A stretch of DNA of 64,000 bases from Sphagnum compactum (taxonomy: Eukaryota > Bryophyta > Sphagnopsida > Sphagnales): the NCBI GenBank assembly GCA_965153455.1, contig OZ234494.1, positions 17,608,001 to 17,672,000 on the forward strand. The letters run 5' to 3'. The notes under the pieces were generated by a model. It was given only the letters and a program-made list of their open reading frames with translations, searched no databases and was not told where the DNA came from. The stretch's first letter is position 1; every line of letters begins with the position of its first letter. The position numbers were made by a program, and so were the translations under genes. Positions 61,710 through 64,000 of this stretch are shown here, in pieces.

Positions 61710-64000
61710 TACACAAAATAATGTATCTAGCACACATGTTGCAAATGAACTTTATTGCCTTTTGCTTCAACCACTACTTTTATGTGTTGCACAAGATTTT
61801 AAAAATGCATTAGAATGATGTCGTGGTCACTAGTATCAAATTGGGCAATTGTGTGCCAAGATGTCAATGACTAATGCACTTTAACCACAAGAGAATCAAT
61901 ATATGTGAATCGAATAAATAATTTATGTTAAAAAAGTTGATGAATGCTACTAACATCATCTACCTTCAATATTGGGTACAACCAAAAGTTTTCCTAATAT
62001 TCACTTTGATTTGTACATCCTAAAAGCACACTATTGTTGCCCCAAGTTGATTTACCTAGGTGGCAAATCACATGCACCTTTGCTAAATCAAGTTTTATTT
62101 AAACAACAATCTATTTTTCTTTGTAACTATTATGCAATTCAATTGTGACGTTGCCATGAGACCCCCACCCTAAACCCCACAAGATTATAATCCCACCACT
62201 TGGACATGGAAGTGGTATAGTTGTAGCCAAATTTTGAAGTCTTGATTGTTTGAATAAATGAAACTTGTTGAACTTGCAAATGTTTTTCTAGGGATTGTGA
62301 AAGATGACTACTAGTACATCTTTTCTACTCTCAATTTCATGAAATCAAAATTGAAGAATTGGATACCCTCTAATCTTGGTTTGGTTGGTAAGATGTATGC
62401 CCATGATATTTTTACACTTTAAACTTTTTCATTTTACTCTACCATCTGAAATTAAAATAATGAAAAATGTCATTAGTTATTGAAATTTAGGGTTTGATGG
62501 TTTGGACATTAATTTTCAGTCTTGTCTTTAATGTGTTTAGAGCCCTTCCATTTTTCCATGAATAACATTTTAATTAATGGTGGCCACCACTATACTTAGA
62601 ATAGTGAATCAAATTTTTATGTTTTTGGGTGTTTTAGATTTTTTCATTTTCTAATGTCAAAATGAAAAGGAGAACAAGGATTCTTTTCATTGTTAATACT
62701 ATTTTTACAAGATTTTGAAGCAATAAACTTTCCAACTAGGCCATTCTAAAGGATGCTATTTTATATTTTTTAGTTCAAAAACTTAAAATAGACAAACATC
62801 ATTTCTTATGACAATCCATTTCATCGTTAGAATTGTTTTTATAACATTTTATGTTTTGTATGGTATGCCTTAGATAGAATATATTACTATTACTATTACT
62901 ATCTTGAGGTGGAATGTTTTTAGTTTGGTTTGTTTTTCTGTGTTTCGTATGTTCATATCCAATTTAATGATATGACCTATGTGGTTTACCTTAGTATCAA
63001 ATACGTAGTATTCTATTTAATTGGCTCATATACTCATGTTAGCAATATGTCCACATGATACTTTTGCCACTTCAATCCACTATGCCTAGAAGTTGGGGGC
63101 AAATAAATCAACATTAAAAAAACCCTAAAATAAAATCAATGTCGTAATAGGTAAGATCTAATACGACCTATAGATGAATTGAATTAACAACGATTTACAA
63201 AATAATATGAGTTTCAAACAATCTAATAATTGGCTTCTTGGTCATATGTGAAAATGTTGATTTATGCACCTATTCATTGTTGTTTCATGGTTATGTATTA
63301 ACTAAACTGACTCAACGGAGTGGATCAAACCAAAATGAATGAAAAATAGTCAATGGTGCCTCCATGGAAATCCATAACAAATTCACAATTAGTAATAATG
63401 TACATGTCAAAGGTTAAATAGGTGATAGACTATTATTTTTCAAAATTAGCCAACCTATTTTGCATCAATCAACAAGTCAACATTACCAAATGCCACAAGG
63501 TATCACCTTGAGATGGGTGTGATCATATCCATAATATTTTAAAAGGGTGTCAAGTTCTAATGAAAGTTCCAAACATTTTGAATATGTTTATGCAATTACC
63601 ATTTGGAAATTGTGGTAATTATTTATTTGTAGGGTCAGGCACAAGGTTGCAATCTTTACCAAATGTATAGACCTCGGCCAATATTTATTTATTTATTTAT
63701 TTTTGTGATACCCAATACTTGTAACATGGGGAAAAAATTTTAAAATGTGGGGCAACATTTTGAAAAACAGAATGGTTGTTGCAATGGGGATTTTGTTTTT
63801 TGAAATGCCATATGATATCATGAGAAAAAAGATACTTTGTAATTAAGGTGCTTTCTGTTTACACTAAAAAATAGGCATAAGTCTATGAAAGTTGTGTTAA
63901 ACAATTAATATGAATGTTTGGGAATTTAAATATATATTTTTTGTTCAAATCAATTTTAGGTTTAGATTTTAGTTAAGGACTTTTTGAAAGTACATAACTA
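61710..64000. other. AT-rich gene-free right end
   Basis: I see no gene or structural RNA. It contains an (ATTT)n microsatellite at about 63,682-63,703 and an (ATTACT)n stretch near 62,883. Confidence 0.5.

Noticed and set aside
1-64000. tRNA, rRNA or snRNA genes
   Set aside because: I looked for T-loop-type GGTTCRAATCC boxes with matching stems and for conserved rRNA words and found none. A tRNAscan or Infernal run would settle it.

Overview
This window looks like nuclear DNA of a land plant, probably a non-flowering one such as a moss or relative. The reasons are many-exon genes with GT-AG introns, plant-only families (plant-type tRNA ligase, a cutin-type GPAT carrying a phosphatase domain, a plant LEA-2 protein), plant telomere-type TTTAGGG motifs, and CT-rich leaders. 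The species cannot be named from sequence alone. There is no sign of bacterial operons, CRISPR arrays or organelle genes.

Bases 1 to about 27,400 are gene-rich and of moderate GC. They hold the last exon of an unidentified plus-strand gene (9-240). Convergent with it on the minus strand is a complete tRNA ligase gene, RNL (554-12,058). I could resolve it into 28 coding exons whose phases all agree, giving about 1,231 codons from the upstream ATG. After a 5 kb spacer with an inverted-repeat element come an F-box gene related to Arabidopsis At4g00755 (five coding exons, 19,136-23,944, plus) and a small membrane LEA-2/NHL-like gene (three exons, 25,562-27,114, minus).

Bases 27,400 to 44,850 are AT-rich and hold no gene I can recognise. 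They contain many private tandem repeats, a decayed copia-type gag fragment (about 29.76-30.08 kb), a 23-bp perfect hairpin, long poly-G and poly-C runs, and telomere-like motifs. A GC-rich palindromic minisatellite (44.85-45.34 kb) then leads into a long repeat-rich leader and a two-exon sn-2 glycerol-3-phosphate acyltransferase (46,910-49,090, plus) with both its phosphatase and acyltransferase motifs intact.

Bases 49,100 to 64,000 are again AT-rich. The main content is a decayed minus-strand gene (about 56,460-60,455). Its N-terminal piece resembles the Crypton-derived ZMYM/QRICH1/KCTD1 recombinase-like domain, and its C-terminal piece has the Arg, Gly-His and Tyr motifs of tyrosine recombinases. 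I consider this the most unusual object in the window.

The four identified genes serve unrelated jobs: RNA repair and splicing, ubiquitin targeting, membrane or stress protection, and cuticle lipid synthesis. They do not form a cluster with a shared function.
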